From JACVCS01 sp038328575 (GTDB lineage Bacteria > Planctomycetota > Phycisphaerae > Phycisphaerales > UBA1924): a stretch of DNA of 64,000 nucleotides. Position numbers and translations under genes: made by a program. Shown here piece by piece: positions 52,917-60,778 of the stretch. Location of the stretch: NCBI GenBank assembly GCA_038328575.1, contig JBBQMD010000004.1, forward strand, positions 36,161-100,160, in the 5' to 3' direction. The notes beneath the pieces were generated by a model that worked only from the letters and a program-made list of their open reading frames with translations, searched no databases and was not told the origin of the DNA. Positions within the stretch are counted from its first letter, which is position 1, and the number at the start of each line of letters is the position of its first letter.

Positions 52917-54074
52917 ATGCGCACTCGCTCCACGTCCGCCCTGCTCGCATTCGCCCTCGCGTCCCTCGCCGGCTCGATGCTCCGCACCTCCGCCGCTCAC
53001 GCCCAATCTGTCACGCCCGCCTACGCCGCCAACTACACCCTCACCAATCTCGGCACGCCCCCCGGCGTCCCCGCCCAGCTCGGTGGCGTCGTCATGGCCA
53101 CCCGCAACATCATGCTCATCGGCGGCAGCGCCAACACCGGCAATGGTGCCATCTACCAGATCAACGTCACCCGCAACGCCCAAGGCTCCATCACCGGCTT
53201 CGATGGCGTCGCCACCCAACTCTCTACCGCCGCGCAGATCGACGGCGGCCTCTTCCTCTTCCCCAACGGCACGATCGGATTCACCACCTACAGCAACAAC
53301 TTGCTGGGCCAGATTCGCGAAGGCCAGTCAACGCCCGCACGCTTCACGCCACTGTCGCCGCTGGGCATCACCGCGTCTACCGGCACCGCCACCGTCATCC
53401 CCGAAGGCCGGCCCAACGCCGGCAGACTTATCATCGGCAGCTTCAACAGCGGCCAGTGGTACATCACGCCCATCACGCCTGACCCCCTCGAGCCCGGCCT
53501 CTACACCCTCGGACCTGCCACCATTCCCCCCGCCTTCACCGGCTGTGGCCCCGAAGGCATCGTCTACGTCCCCACCAACTCCCCCCAGTTTCAAACGCCC
53601 TCGGTCCTCCTCTCGCTCTTCACCTGTGGCGTCGTCCGTGCATATCAGATCGATAGCAACGGACTCCCAAATCCCGCCACCGGCGTTGACTTCGTCACCG
53701 GCCTCGGCGGCGCCGAAGGCGGCGCGCTCGACCCCTGGACCAACGAGTTCATCTTCTCCACCTTCGGCGGCGGAAACCGCGTCATCATCGTTCGCGGCTT
53801 CGGCGCACCCACCTCCGCCCCGCCCTGCAATCCCGCCGACATCGCCGACGATCGCGGCGTCATCCTGCCCACCTTCTCCGTCAACAATGGCATCACCGAA
53901 GGCGATTACAACGCCTTTTTCTCCGGCTTCTTTGACTCCCTCCGCTACACCGACATCGCCTACGACAACGCCGTCCCCCTCCCCCCCTTCGGCCCAAACG
54001 GCGGCGTCAACAACGGCGTCACCGAAGGCGATTACAACGCCTTCTTCTCCATCTTCTTCAGCGGCTGCCAGTAA
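52917..54074 (+). CDS. secreted protein with GC-ending EF-hand-like repeats
   Basis: A 385-residue exported protein; signal peptide residues 1-30 (LLAFALASLAGSMLRTSAAHA). The body (about 40-290) has beta-propeller-like strands (IGGSANTGNGAIYQIN, FLFPNGTIGFTTYSNN, GRLIIGSFNSGQWYITP, FIFSTFGGGNRVIIVRG) of unknown function. The C-terminal 90 residues are the same two-repeat module as in the proteins at 17528 and 25889: DIADDRG then NNGITEGDYNAFFSGFFD, and DIAYDNA then NNGVTEGDYNAFFSIFF, ending SGCQ. An AGGA lies about 9 nt before ATG 52917. The N-terminal domain recalls proteins named for Vgb- or lactonase-like propellers, but I cannot name it. Confidence 0.82.
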   Translation: MRTRSTSALLAFALASLAGSMLRTSAAHAQSVTPAYAANYTLTNLGTPPGVPAQLGGVVMATRNIMLIGGSANTGNGAIYQINVTRNAQGSITGFDGVATQLSTAAQIDGGLFLFPNGTIGFTTYSNNLLGQIREGQSTPARFTPLSPLGITASTGTATVIPEGRPNAGRLIIGSFNSGQWYITPITPDPLEPGLYTLGPATIPPAFTGCGPEGIVYVPTNSPQFQTPSVLLSLFTCGVVRAYQIDSNGLPNPATGVDFVTGLGGAEGGALDPWTNEFIFSTFGGGNRVIIVRGFGAPTSAPPCNPADIADDRGVILPTFSVNNGITEGDYNAFFSGFFDSLRYTDIAYDNAVPLPPFGPNGGVNNGVTEGDYNAFFSIFFSGCQ

Positions 54075-54089
54075 CCACCCGCTCCGGTC

Positions 54090-54095
54090 TACGCT
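54090..54095 (+). promoter_or_regulatory. TANNNT -10-like element (TACGCT) before recJ
   Basis: TACGCT ends 6 nt before the ATG at 54102. No Shine-Dalgarno sequence is present. Confidence 0.45.
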
Positions 54096-54101
54096 CTGGC
54101 C

Positions 54102-55958
54102 ATGACCGGTCGCAGCGCGACGCCTCACACATCCCCCGGAGTCATCATCCCCGCCCGCGGCCTCACCCGCCGCTGGCGATTGCGCAATCCCAACGCCCAC
54201 GCCGACCCCGCCCCCACCACCGACACCCCACACTCCGGCCCGCCGCGCTCCATCGCTCATCGCGTCCTCTTGGCCCGCGGCATCACCAGCCCCGCCGACG
54301 CCCAGCGCTTCCTCAACCCAAAGCTCAACGACCTCCTCGATCCCTCCGGCATCCCCGACCTCGACGCCAGCGCCGCCCGTCTCCTCCGCGCGCTCCGCGA
54401 TCGCGAGCCCATCGTCATCTATGGCGATTACGACGTTGACGGCATCACCGCCACCACCATCCTCTTCCACACCCTCAAGCACATCGACCCCGCCGCGCTG
54501 ATCACCACCTACGTCCCGCACCGCCTCGACGAGGGCTATGGGCTGCACGTCTCGGCCATCGAAGAGCTCGCGCGCCAAGGTGCCAAGGTCATCGTCTCGG
54601 TCGATTGCGGCATCACCGCCGTGCTCCCCGCCGCCCGGGCTCAAGAGCTCGGCGTCGATCTCATCATCACCGATCACCACAACCCGCCGACATCGCTCGA
54701 AGACCTCCCGCGCGCGTACGCCATCGTCCACCCGCGCCGCCCTGATTCCACCTACGCCTACGCAGAGCTCTGCGGCGCCGGCGTCGCATACAAGCTCGCC
54801 TGGCGCTTGGCCACCATGAACGCGCCGCCCCGCGAGCAAGGCCCGCGCGCCACACCCCAGATGCGCTCGCTGCTGCTAGACCTGCTCGCCTTCGCCGCGC
54901 TCGGCTGCATCGCCGACGTGGTCCCCCTCATCGGCGAAAACCGCATCCTCACCCGTCACGGCCTCTCACGCATCCGCCTCTCCACCAACCCCGGCCTTCG
55001 CGCGCTCATCGTCGCCAGCGCGCTGGACAACGAAAAGGTCGACGCTTGGGACGTCGGCTTCAAGCTCGCACCGCGCCTGAACGCCAGCGGGCGCATGGCC
55101 CACGCGTCCCAGGCCGTCGAGCTCTTCACCACCGCCGACGACGCTCGCGCCGCCGATATCGCCGAGTTCCTCGAGTCTCAAAACCGCCAACGCCGCGCCA
55201 CCGAAGCCACCATCCTCGCGCACGCCATCCAGTTTGCAGAGCAGAGCGGCATGACCGGTCCCGACCACCGCGCCATCGTCCTGGCCCACGAATCCTGGCA
55301 CGCCGGCGTCGTCGGCATCGTCTGCTCCCGCCTCGTTGATCGCTTCTGCCGCCCCACCATCCTCATGCAGATCAGCCCCGACGCCCAGGGCACCCTCAGC
55401 GCCCACGGCTCCGGCCGCTCGATTGACGCCTTCAATCTCCACGCCGCGATCGAGTCCTGCGCACGACACCTCACCAAGTTCGGCGGGCACGACATGGCCG
55501 CTGGCCTCTCCATGCCCGCAGCAAACCTCGCCGCATTCACCGAAGACTTCACGCGCTACGCCAATGACCACATCGCCCCCGAACGCCTGACACGCGAACT
55601 CACGATCGACTGCGCCGCCGCCCCCCACGAGCTCACCCTCGAACAAGTCGTCGAGCTCGATCACCTCGCGCCCTTCGGCCGCGGCAACCCCGCGCCCGCC
55701 ATCCTCCTGCGCGACCTCATCCTCACCGCGCCCCCGCAACCCCTCGGCAAAACCGGCGACCACCTCGCCCTCACCCTCCGCGCCCGCAATCCTGTCGGCC
55801 CCACCCGCCTCCTGCGCGTCGTCGCCTGGCGCTGGGGCGAGCACCGCCCCAAGCTCGTCAACGGCCACCGCCTCGACGCCGTCGTCCGCCCCGCCATCTC
55901 CACCTTCAACGCCGCCCGCACCGTCGAGCCCGAGCTCCTGGATCTCGCGCTCACCTGA
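54102..55958 (+). CDS. recJ: single-stranded-DNA-specific exonuclease RecJ
   Basis: RecJ is a 5'-3' single-strand DNA exonuclease of recombination and mismatch repair. The 618-residue protein carries the DHH phosphoesterase motifs in order: IVIYGDYDVDGITATTILFH (motif I), VIVSVDCGIT, LIITDHHNPPTSL (DHH, motif III) and ELCGAGVAYKLA. The DHHA1 part shows GSGRSIDAFNLHAAIESC and KFGGHDMAAGLSMP. The RecJ OB-like end (about 480-610) contains LAPFGRGNPAPAILLRDL. A 50-residue N-terminal Pro/His/Arg-rich region precedes the domain. It is followed 73 nt later by argC on the same strand. Confidence 0.96.
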   Translation: MTGRSATPHTSPGVIIPARGLTRRWRLRNPNAHADPAPTTDTPHSGPPRSIAHRVLLARGITSPADAQRFLNPKLNDLLDPSGIPDLDASAARLLRALRDREPIVIYGDYDVDGITATTILFHTLKHIDPAALITTYVPHRLDEGYGLHVSAIEELARQGAKVIVSVDCGITAVLPAARAQELGVDLIITDHHNPPTSLEDLPRAYAIVHPRRPDSTYAYAELCGAGVAYKLAWRLATMNAPPREQGPRATPQMRSLLLDLLAFAALGCIADVVPLIGENRILTRHGLSRIRLSTNPGLRALIVASALDNEKVDAWDVGFKLAPRLNASGRMAHASQAVELFTTADDARAADIAEFLESQNRQRRATEATILAHAIQFAEQSGMTGPDHRAIVLAHESWHAGVVGIVCSRLVDRFCRPTILMQISPDAQGTLSAHGSGRSIDAFNLHAAIESCARHLTKFGGHDMAAGLSMPAANLAAFTEDFTRYANDHIAPERLTRELTIDCAAAPHELTLEQVVELDHLAPFGRGNPAPAILLRDLILTAPPQPLGKTGDHLALTLRARNPVGPTRLLRVVAWRWGEHRPKLVNGHRLDAVVRPAISTFNAARTVEPELLDLALT

Positions 55959-56019
55959 GCCCCGGATTTGGAAACCGGATCTGGAAGCCGCTCCCCAAGA
56001 GCCCCCCCGCACATCCGAA

Positions 56020-56025
56020 TATCCT
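56020..56025 (+). promoter_or_regulatory. TANNNT -10-like element (TATCCT) before argC
   Basis: TATCCT ends 6 nt before the ATG at 56032, with no Shine-Dalgarno sequence. Confidence 0.5.
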
Positions 56026-56031
56026 CAGCCC

Positions 56032-57120
56032 ATGTCAATCCCCGTCGCGATCCTCGGCCCCACCGGCTACACCGGCCTCGAGCTCCTCGAACTCCTGGCC
56101 CACCACTCGGGCATGCACGCCGCGTACTTGGCCAGCGCCCGCCCCGAGCCGTTCTCAATTCTCCGCGAGTTCCCGCGCCTCGCCAACCGCTTAAACCCGC
56201 GCACACCCGAACTCTGCAAGCCCATCGATCACGACGCCATCGCCAGCGCCTGTCGCCTGGCCTTCCTCTGCCTCCCGCACGAGGCCGCGATGATCCACGC
56301 GCCGCACCTTCTGGCCCGCAACATCAAAGTCGTTGATCTCTCCGCTGCCTTTCGCCTTAAAGACCCCGCGATCTACCACGCCGCATACGCCCATCACCAC
56401 ACCGACCCCACGAATCTCGCCCACGCCGTCTACGGCCTGCCCGAGCTCTTCCGCCACCTCATCCCCGCCGCCACGCTCGTCGCCAACCCCGGCTGCTACC
56501 CCACCGCCAGCGCCCTGGCCCTCGCGCCCTTCCTGCGCGACGCCCTCGTCAAGCCCGACTCCATCATCATCAACGCCGCCAGCGGCGCCAGCGGCGCCGG
56601 GCGCGAAGCCAAGCCCCACCTCACCATCGTCGAAGCCGGCGATAACTTCAGCGCCTACGCCCACGCCAGCCACCGCCATCAACCCGAAATCGAACAGACC
56701 CTCGCCGCCGCCTCGCACCAGGCCAGCACCAACAACACAGCCGCGCCCTCCATCCTCTTCCTCCCCCACCTCCTGCCCATCGAACGCGGCATCCTCGCCA
56801 CCATCACCGCAGAACTCACCGACCCAACGACAACCACCGCCATCGCTCAACACGCCCTCAAATCCGCCTACGCCCACGAGCCCTTCATCACCATCCGCGA
56901 CGACACCCCCACGCTTCGCGACGTGCAAAAAACCAACTCCGTCCATATCAACGCCCGCGTCATCAACCCCACCTTCGCACGCAGTTCCACCTCCGCCCCC
57001 GCCCGCCCCCGCCTCGTCGTCGTCGCCGCAATCGACAACCTCGTCAAAGGCGCCAGCGGCCAAGCAATCCAAAACGCCAACCTCATGCTGGGCCTTGAAG
57101 AGAGCGCAGGCTTGCAGTGA
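56032..57120 (+). CDS. argC: N-acetyl-gamma-glutamyl-phosphate reductase
   Basis: ArgC makes N-acetylglutamate semialdehyde in arginine biosynthesis. The 362-residue protein starts VAILGPTGYTGLELLELLAH (NADPH-binding Rossmann loop) and has VANPGCYPTASALALAPF with the catalytic Cys, and HRHQPEIEQTL near the substrate site. The C-terminal IDNLVKGASGQAIQNANLM is also family-typical. The start codon is supported by TATCCT 6 nt upstream. Other arg genes are not in the window, so it is presumably regulated on its own. Confidence 0.96.
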   Translation: MSIPVAILGPTGYTGLELLELLAHHSGMHAAYLASARPEPFSILREFPRLANRLNPRTPELCKPIDHDAIASACRLAFLCLPHEAAMIHAPHLLARNIKVVDLSAAFRLKDPAIYHAAYAHHHTDPTNLAHAVYGLPELFRHLIPAATLVANPGCYPTASALALAPFLRDALVKPDSIIINAASGASGAGREAKPHLTIVEAGDNFSAYAHASHRHQPEIEQTLAAASHQASTNNTAAPSILFLPHLLPIERGILATITAELTDPTTTTAIAQHALKSAYAHEPFITIRDDTPTLRDVQKTNSVHINARVINPTFARSSTSAPARPRLVVVAAIDNLVKGASGQAIQNANLMLGLEESAGLQ

Positions 57121-57233
57121 ACACGGATCGCAAGCCTCGCCGCCGACTGCATGCCCTCGCCATCGCAGCGCTCGCGTGGCGGAGTTTCGTCAGGCCGTTC
57201 ATCCGAGGTATCATCGGCAACCCTTCAGGCCGC

Positions 57234-57273
57234 GCCATTTGGAAATTTGGCCATTTGGCCCCCGGCCATTTGT
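57234..57273. repeat. three direct repeats of GCCATTTG
   Basis: GCCATTTG occurs at 57234, 57250 and 57265 with spacings of 16 and 15 nt in the 246-bp spacer before rpmI. The spacing suggests protein binding sites, but no known regulator matches. Confidence 0.5.
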
Positions 57274-57366
57274 TCCGCCCCCTTACCCCCCCTAACATCC
57301 TCTCCGCAACTTCGGGCGGTGAGATCGTCCTTTGGCCGGTCCCATCCCCTCTTCAAGGTTTTTCCC

Positions 57367-57723
57367 ATGGGCAAGAACAAGCCGCACAAGGGCCTCCTCA
57401 AGCGTTTCCGGTTCACCAAGACCGGCAAGCTCAAGCACAAGAGCGCCAACAGCAAGCACTTGAAGAGCGGCAAGTCCTCCGACCGCCTCCGCCGCTTGCG
57501 CAAGAACCGCTACGTCTCCAACGCCGATGCCAAGGCACTCGAAGGCCTCCTCTTCCGCCGCATCCGCGGGCGCACCATGCCCCGCACCGCCCTGCGCAAG
57601 AGCGACTCCCCCGCCCAGCGCAAGGCCGAGCAGGCTGGCCGCCAGGTCGGCTACGCCGCTCCCAAGGTCAAGGGCGTCCGCGCCACCCGTTCCGCCGCCG
57701 CCAAGACCGTCGCACGCAGCTGA
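57367..57723 (+). CDS. rpmI: 50S ribosomal protein L35, C-terminally extended
   Basis: Residues 1-65 are a typical L35: KNKPHKGLLKRFRFTKTGKLK then SDRLRRLRKNRYV. The protein then continues for about 50 residues rich in Arg, Ala and Lys (RIRGRTMPRTALRKSDSPAQ), giving 118 residues against a usual 60-70. ATG 57367 has AAGG about 10 nt upstream. It is followed by rplT after 158 bp, as in most bacteria, but infC is missing upstream and argC stands there instead. Confidence 0.92.
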   Translation: MGKNKPHKGLLKRFRFTKTGKLKHKSANSKHLKSGKSSDRLRRLRKNRYVSNADAKALEGLLFRRIRGRTMPRTALRKSDSPAQRKAEQAGRQVGYAAPKVKGVRATRSAAAKTVARS

Positions 57724-57881
57724 TCAACCGCCACCCCTCCCCGCCGCCGCTCACGCCGCGATCGTGGAACCACGCCGCCCGCCTCGCAAGGGTGTTCCTC
57801 GCGAGACCGGACGTGCAACCGTCTATCGGGATGCAAAGCAGGCGACCCCGTCGCCTCCCCGCCTGACACAAGGAGTTTCGT

Positions 57882-58295
57882 ATGCCTCGTGTACGCAAAG
57901 GTGCAGCTCGTGCTCAGAAGCGCAAGCGCATCATGGATCAAGCCCGCGGCTACCAGAACAGCAATCGCCACAGCTTCTGGCGCGCCCGCCTCGCCATCGT
58001 TCGCGCCGGCGTCTACGCCTACCGTGACCGCCGCCAGCGCAAGCGCGACATGCGCTCCCTCTGGATCGTTCGCATCACCGCCGCCTGCAAGATGCGCGGC
58101 ACCCGCTACAGCGTCTTCCTCAACGGGCTCCGCAACAGCGGCATCCTGCTCAACCGCAAGATGCTCAGCGAGATCGCTATCCACGATCCCAAAACCTTTG
58201 ACGCCATCCTGCAGACCGCGATGAAGGCCGCCATCCAGCCCGCCAAGCCCACGCCCAAGGCACCCGGCGCCAAGGCCGCCGCCGCCAAGGCCTGA
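57882..58295 (+). CDS. rplT: 50S ribosomal protein L20
   Basis: L20 is an early 23S rRNA-binding protein needed for large-subunit assembly. The 137-residue sequence has MPRVRKGAARAQKRKRIM then ARGYQNSNRHSFWRARLAIV and the family C-terminal NGLRNSGILLNRKMLSEIAI, followed by an Ala/Lys/Pro tail of about 18 residues. AAGGAG lies 6 nt before ATG 57882. It closes the rpmI-rplT unit, ended by a terminator. Confidence 0.97.
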   Translation: MPRVRKGAARAQKRKRIMDQARGYQNSNRHSFWRARLAIVRAGVYAYRDRRQRKRDMRSLWIVRITAACKMRGTRYSVFLNGLRNSGILLNRKMLSEIAIHDPKTFDAILQTAMKAAIQPAKPTPKAPGAKAAAAKA

Positions 58296-58325
58296 GACAA
58301 CTCGCACAACCCAACGTATCCTTCA

Positions 58326-58361
58326 GGCCCGTGAGCGTCCCTCACGGGCCTCTTCTTTTTC
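58326..58361 (+). terminator. rho-independent terminator of rpmI-rplT
   Basis: GGCCCGTGAG (58326-58335), loop CGTCC, CTCACGGGCC (58341-58350), then TCTTCTTTTT. Confidence 0.92.
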
Positions 58362-58439
58362 TCCACCGTCTCACTCACGCAGCCGTTCAATCATCACGCC
58401 GATCATCCACGCGATGATCCAGGCACGAGGGATCCAGAC

Positions 58440-59108
58440 ATGACCTCATGGTGGGCGACCAACCTCCACTCTCTCGGCGGCCCCGGCCTCCTCATCGGCT
58501 GGTGCATCTGGGCCATCGTCGGCGTCACCCTCCACGAACTCGCCCACGGCTGGGCCGCCATCTCCAAGGGCGACAACACCCCCATCCACACCGGACACAT
58601 GACCGGAAACCCGATCGTGCACATGGGCTTCCAGGGATTCATCTTCTTCGCCATCATCGGCCTCCCCTCCGGCTCGATGCCCATCAACCCCAGCAACCTC
58701 CGCGGGCGTCACGCCGACGCCTGGGTCTACTTCTGCGGCCCGCTCATGAACCTCTGTCTCGCAGCCGCATGCATCATCGCCGCGGCAGCACTGATTCGCG
58801 CCGGCGGCAACTATGACCTCCGCGCCATCGCCGCCGGCGGCTCGCCGCTCAGCATCGGCGTCACCTTCCTCATCATCGGTGCCTGGCTCAACCTCGCCAC
58901 CGCCATCTTTAACCTCCTGCCCGTCCCCCCGCTCGATGGCGGCGGCATCCTCAAAAGCTACCACCGCGGCTACCGAAACCTCATGGAAGGTGAAAACGGC
59001 CAGCTCATCTCCCTCACCCTCTTCATCCTCCTCTTCCTCTTCGCCGGCCGCCTCATCTGGCCCTACAGCGGCATCGCCATCGGCTGGGCCATCCGCGCCC
59101 TCTCCTAA
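58440..59108 (+). CDS. M50 family membrane metalloprotease (site-2 protease type)
   Basis: A 222-residue protein with five or six membrane segments. The zinc site HELAH lies in VTLHELAHGWAAI (about residue 33), inside the first membrane helix, and the second conserved M50 motif NLLPVPPLDGGGILKSYH (about residue 160) is complete. Such short members resemble the rhomboid-adjacent or SpoIVFB-like proteases but lack a PDZ or CBS domain. The substrate is unknown; intramembrane cleavage of a regulatory or signal protein is probable. A GAGG lies about 12 nt before the ATG. Confidence 0.9.
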   Translation: MTSWWATNLHSLGGPGLLIGWCIWAIVGVTLHELAHGWAAISKGDNTPIHTGHMTGNPIVHMGFQGFIFFAIIGLPSGSMPINPSNLRGRHADAWVYFCGPLMNLCLAAACIIAAAALIRAGGNYDLRAIAAGGSPLSIGVTFLIIGAWLNLATAIFNLLPVPPLDGGGILKSYHRGYRNLMEGENGQLISLTLFILLFLFAGRLIWPYSGIAIGWAIRALS

Positions 59109-59200
59109 CTGGCCCGGTCCCAGGTTACCCGCCCTCCCAGGTGTGGCCCGCCTTTCCAAGACGGGTCCTCACCAACCTACAAGCACCCCTCCCCGCCCTT

Positions 59201-59445
59201 CCGTGCCACTGATCCCGCCGCGGGATCAGTGCCGCCGACCCCCAGCCAACCCGCAATCTCCCGCACCCACGATCCAACCCTCCCAACCCCTCCCCGCCCC
59301 GACGAGGCGACGGCCTGTAGCCACTGGTGAATCGACGCGGCTCCGAGCGTCGCGCAACCAGTGGAACCAACGCACCCCACTCTCGACTTGCCCCGGAGGG
59401 GCAAAGGACTTCCAATCCCCACCTTATAAAGCGAATGCCTGACAC
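59201..59445. repeat. hairpin-rich dispersed repeat, copy 1
   Basis: About 245 bp nearly identical to 63754-64000 and in the same orientation. It contains three inverted repeats. H1 is a perfect 11-bp stem (59207-59217 with 59221-59231, arm CACTGATCCCG). H2 has an outer CCACTGGT/ACCAGTGG (59321-59328, 59357-59364) around an inner CGACGC/GCGTCG (59333-59338, 59347-59352). H3 is TTGCCCC/GGGGCAA (59388-59394, 59398-59404). Open frames across it have no credible start or codon bias, so it is treated as non-coding. Confidence 0.9.
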
Positions 59446-59453
59446 CGACCATG

Positions 59454-59484
59454 CCACTAAACCCGCCGCGAGATCAACGCCGCC
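59454..59484. repeat. partial copy of the repeat start (H1 region)
   Basis: The first 31 or so bases of the 245-bp repeat recur here with several changes (CCACTAAACCCGCCGCG and following), placed directly after copy 1. The hairpin is degraded. Confidence 0.6.
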
Positions 59485-59624
59485 TGCGCTCCCGATTGAC
59501 CCAAACCCCCACGCCGTGATACCCTCAATCAGACGCGGCGTGTGAGCCGACGCGACACTCCCGCAGAACTGGAGAGCCGACGTGGTAGCGATCTCAGACA
59601 TCGCGGGTACGGCATCAAACGTCC

Positions 59625-59650
59625 CACTGACCCGGCCCTGCGGGTCAGTG
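59625..59650. repeat. REP-like palindrome CACTGACCCG
   Basis: CACTGACCCG (59625-59634) and CGGGTCAGTG (59641-59650) form a perfect 10-bp stem with a 6-nt loop, resembling H1 of the larger repeat. The rest of 59485-59733 holds no gene. Confidence 0.7.
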
Positions 59651-59733
59651 CTCGTGGACAGCCGCACGTCAAAGCACACTGATCCGCAACGCCAAATCAG
59701 CAGCACGAAGGCGGTCAATGCCACGCACCCCTT

Positions 59734-60339
59734 ATGAGCAACAACAAAACCATTATCGCGGGGTTTGTGGTGATCCTGCTGCTGGCGGTGCTCCTTGCCG
59801 GCTCTGTGTTGCACATAACGAAGCTGTTGTTCGTTGGACCAGCGCCGGTGATTGTGCAGGGGACGCCGAGCGTGGTGCAGATTCAGCGGCTGAGCGAGCT
59901 GGCGACGCTGCGGCTGACGGTGCGGGCGGTTATCAAGGCTGACCAAGAAGGGCGCTGGGGGACGACGCTCGGCGAAACGCGGATGATTTACGATGCACGC
60001 GGCGAGGTTACGCTGGGTGTTGATCTGCAACAGATCGAGTTAACGAATATCGATGAAACGCTCAAGACGGCGGTGATCCGCCTGCCATCGCCGCGGGTGT
60101 TGCAATATCGCATCATCCTCGACAAGTCTGACTTTCTGGTTAAAGATTTGAGCTGGCTGCGCACCAGCAAAACCAATGCGGCGCTCGAACGAGGCGTACT
60201 GATCGCAGCTGAAGCAGCCATCAAGCAAGAAGGCGAGCAACCCGAGCTAACGCGCGTGAGCAAAGACCAGGCCGAGCGCATCCTCGCGGCGTTCTACTCA
60301 CCGCTCGGCTGGTCGTTGAAGTTTGAGTGGGGGAAGTAA
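59734..60339 (+). CDS. DUF4230 domain membrane-anchored protein
   Basis: A 201-residue protein with one N-terminal membrane helix (about 8-30: IAGFVVILLLAVLLAGSVLHI) and a DUF4230-type domain: VVQIQRLSELATLRLTVRAVI, ARGEVTLGVDLQQIELTN, TAVIRLPSPRVLQYRII and KDQAERILAAFYSPLG. Function of the family is unknown; the topology places the domain outside the cytoplasm. The codons are visibly more AT-rich (for example TTAACGAATATCGATGAA) than neighbouring genes, which suggests acquisition from another genome. No clear ribosome binding site precedes the ATG. It converges on the proC remnant. Confidence 0.75.
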   Translation: MSNNKTIIAGFVVILLLAVLLAGSVLHITKLLFVGPAPVIVQGTPSVVQIQRLSELATLRLTVRAVIKADQEGRWGTTLGETRMIYDARGEVTLGVDLQQIELTNIDETLKTAVIRLPSPRVLQYRIILDKSDFLVKDLSWLRTSKTNAALERGVLIAAEAAIKQEGEQPELTRVSKDQAERILAAFYSPLGWSLKFEWGK

Positions 60340-60354
60340 AACTTCACGCTGCGT

Positions 60355-60660
60355 TTATCCCACTTCCGCCAGCATCTGCGGCTTCACCGCCAGCAGCACC
60401 TGCCCCCCGCACGCCGCGAGGCCGTATGACTCCTTGATGTCGCCCACCTTCCCGGGCACCGGCAGCAGCCGCGCCATCGCCTCCGCATGTTCCGCCACCA
60501 CCTGCACGCCCCACCCCCGCATCGCATCCCGCTTCGCCGAGTCCGGCTCGCACACCACGATCTCCCCCGGCGCCATCAACTTCGCATCCAGCGCCCCCAG
60601 AATGATCGCCCGCCCCATGTTCCCGCCGCCGATGATCGCGAGCAATGCGTGCTTGGCCAT
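60355..60660 (-). pseudogene. proC: truncated pyrroline-5-carboxylate reductase (proC remnant)
   Basis: 101 residues matching the N-terminal Rossmann part of ProC: AKHALLAIIGGGNMGRAIIL then GEIVVCEPDSAKRDAMR, ending VLLAVKPQMLAEVG and a stop. Real ProC is about 270 residues, so about 60% including the substrate domain is missing. The stop codon is next to the DUF4230 gene, in which no proC sequence follows. A TATGCT box (60666-60671) 5 nt before ATG shows the promoter is intact, so the remnant may still be transcribed. Another complete proC must exist elsewhere if the cell makes proline. Confidence 0.85.
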
Positions 60661-60778
60661 GCCACAGCATAGTGGCGCGCCCAATGTGCCTCTGGCGTAA
60701 GCCAGAGGTCCCCGCTTCAGCTCCCTTCTCGCCCCCGCCGCCATCACCTCACCACGATTCACCGACACCCAACGACCA

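Noticed and set aside
53328..54839. 503-codon open frame on the minus strand
   Set aside because: Antisense to a secreted protein and recJ; no domain.
59125..60030. Predicted protein across repeat copy 1, also seen in copy 2
   Set aside because: Similarity between the two is due to the DNA repeat; no start signal and Arg/Gly-rich composition. Treated as non-coding repeat.
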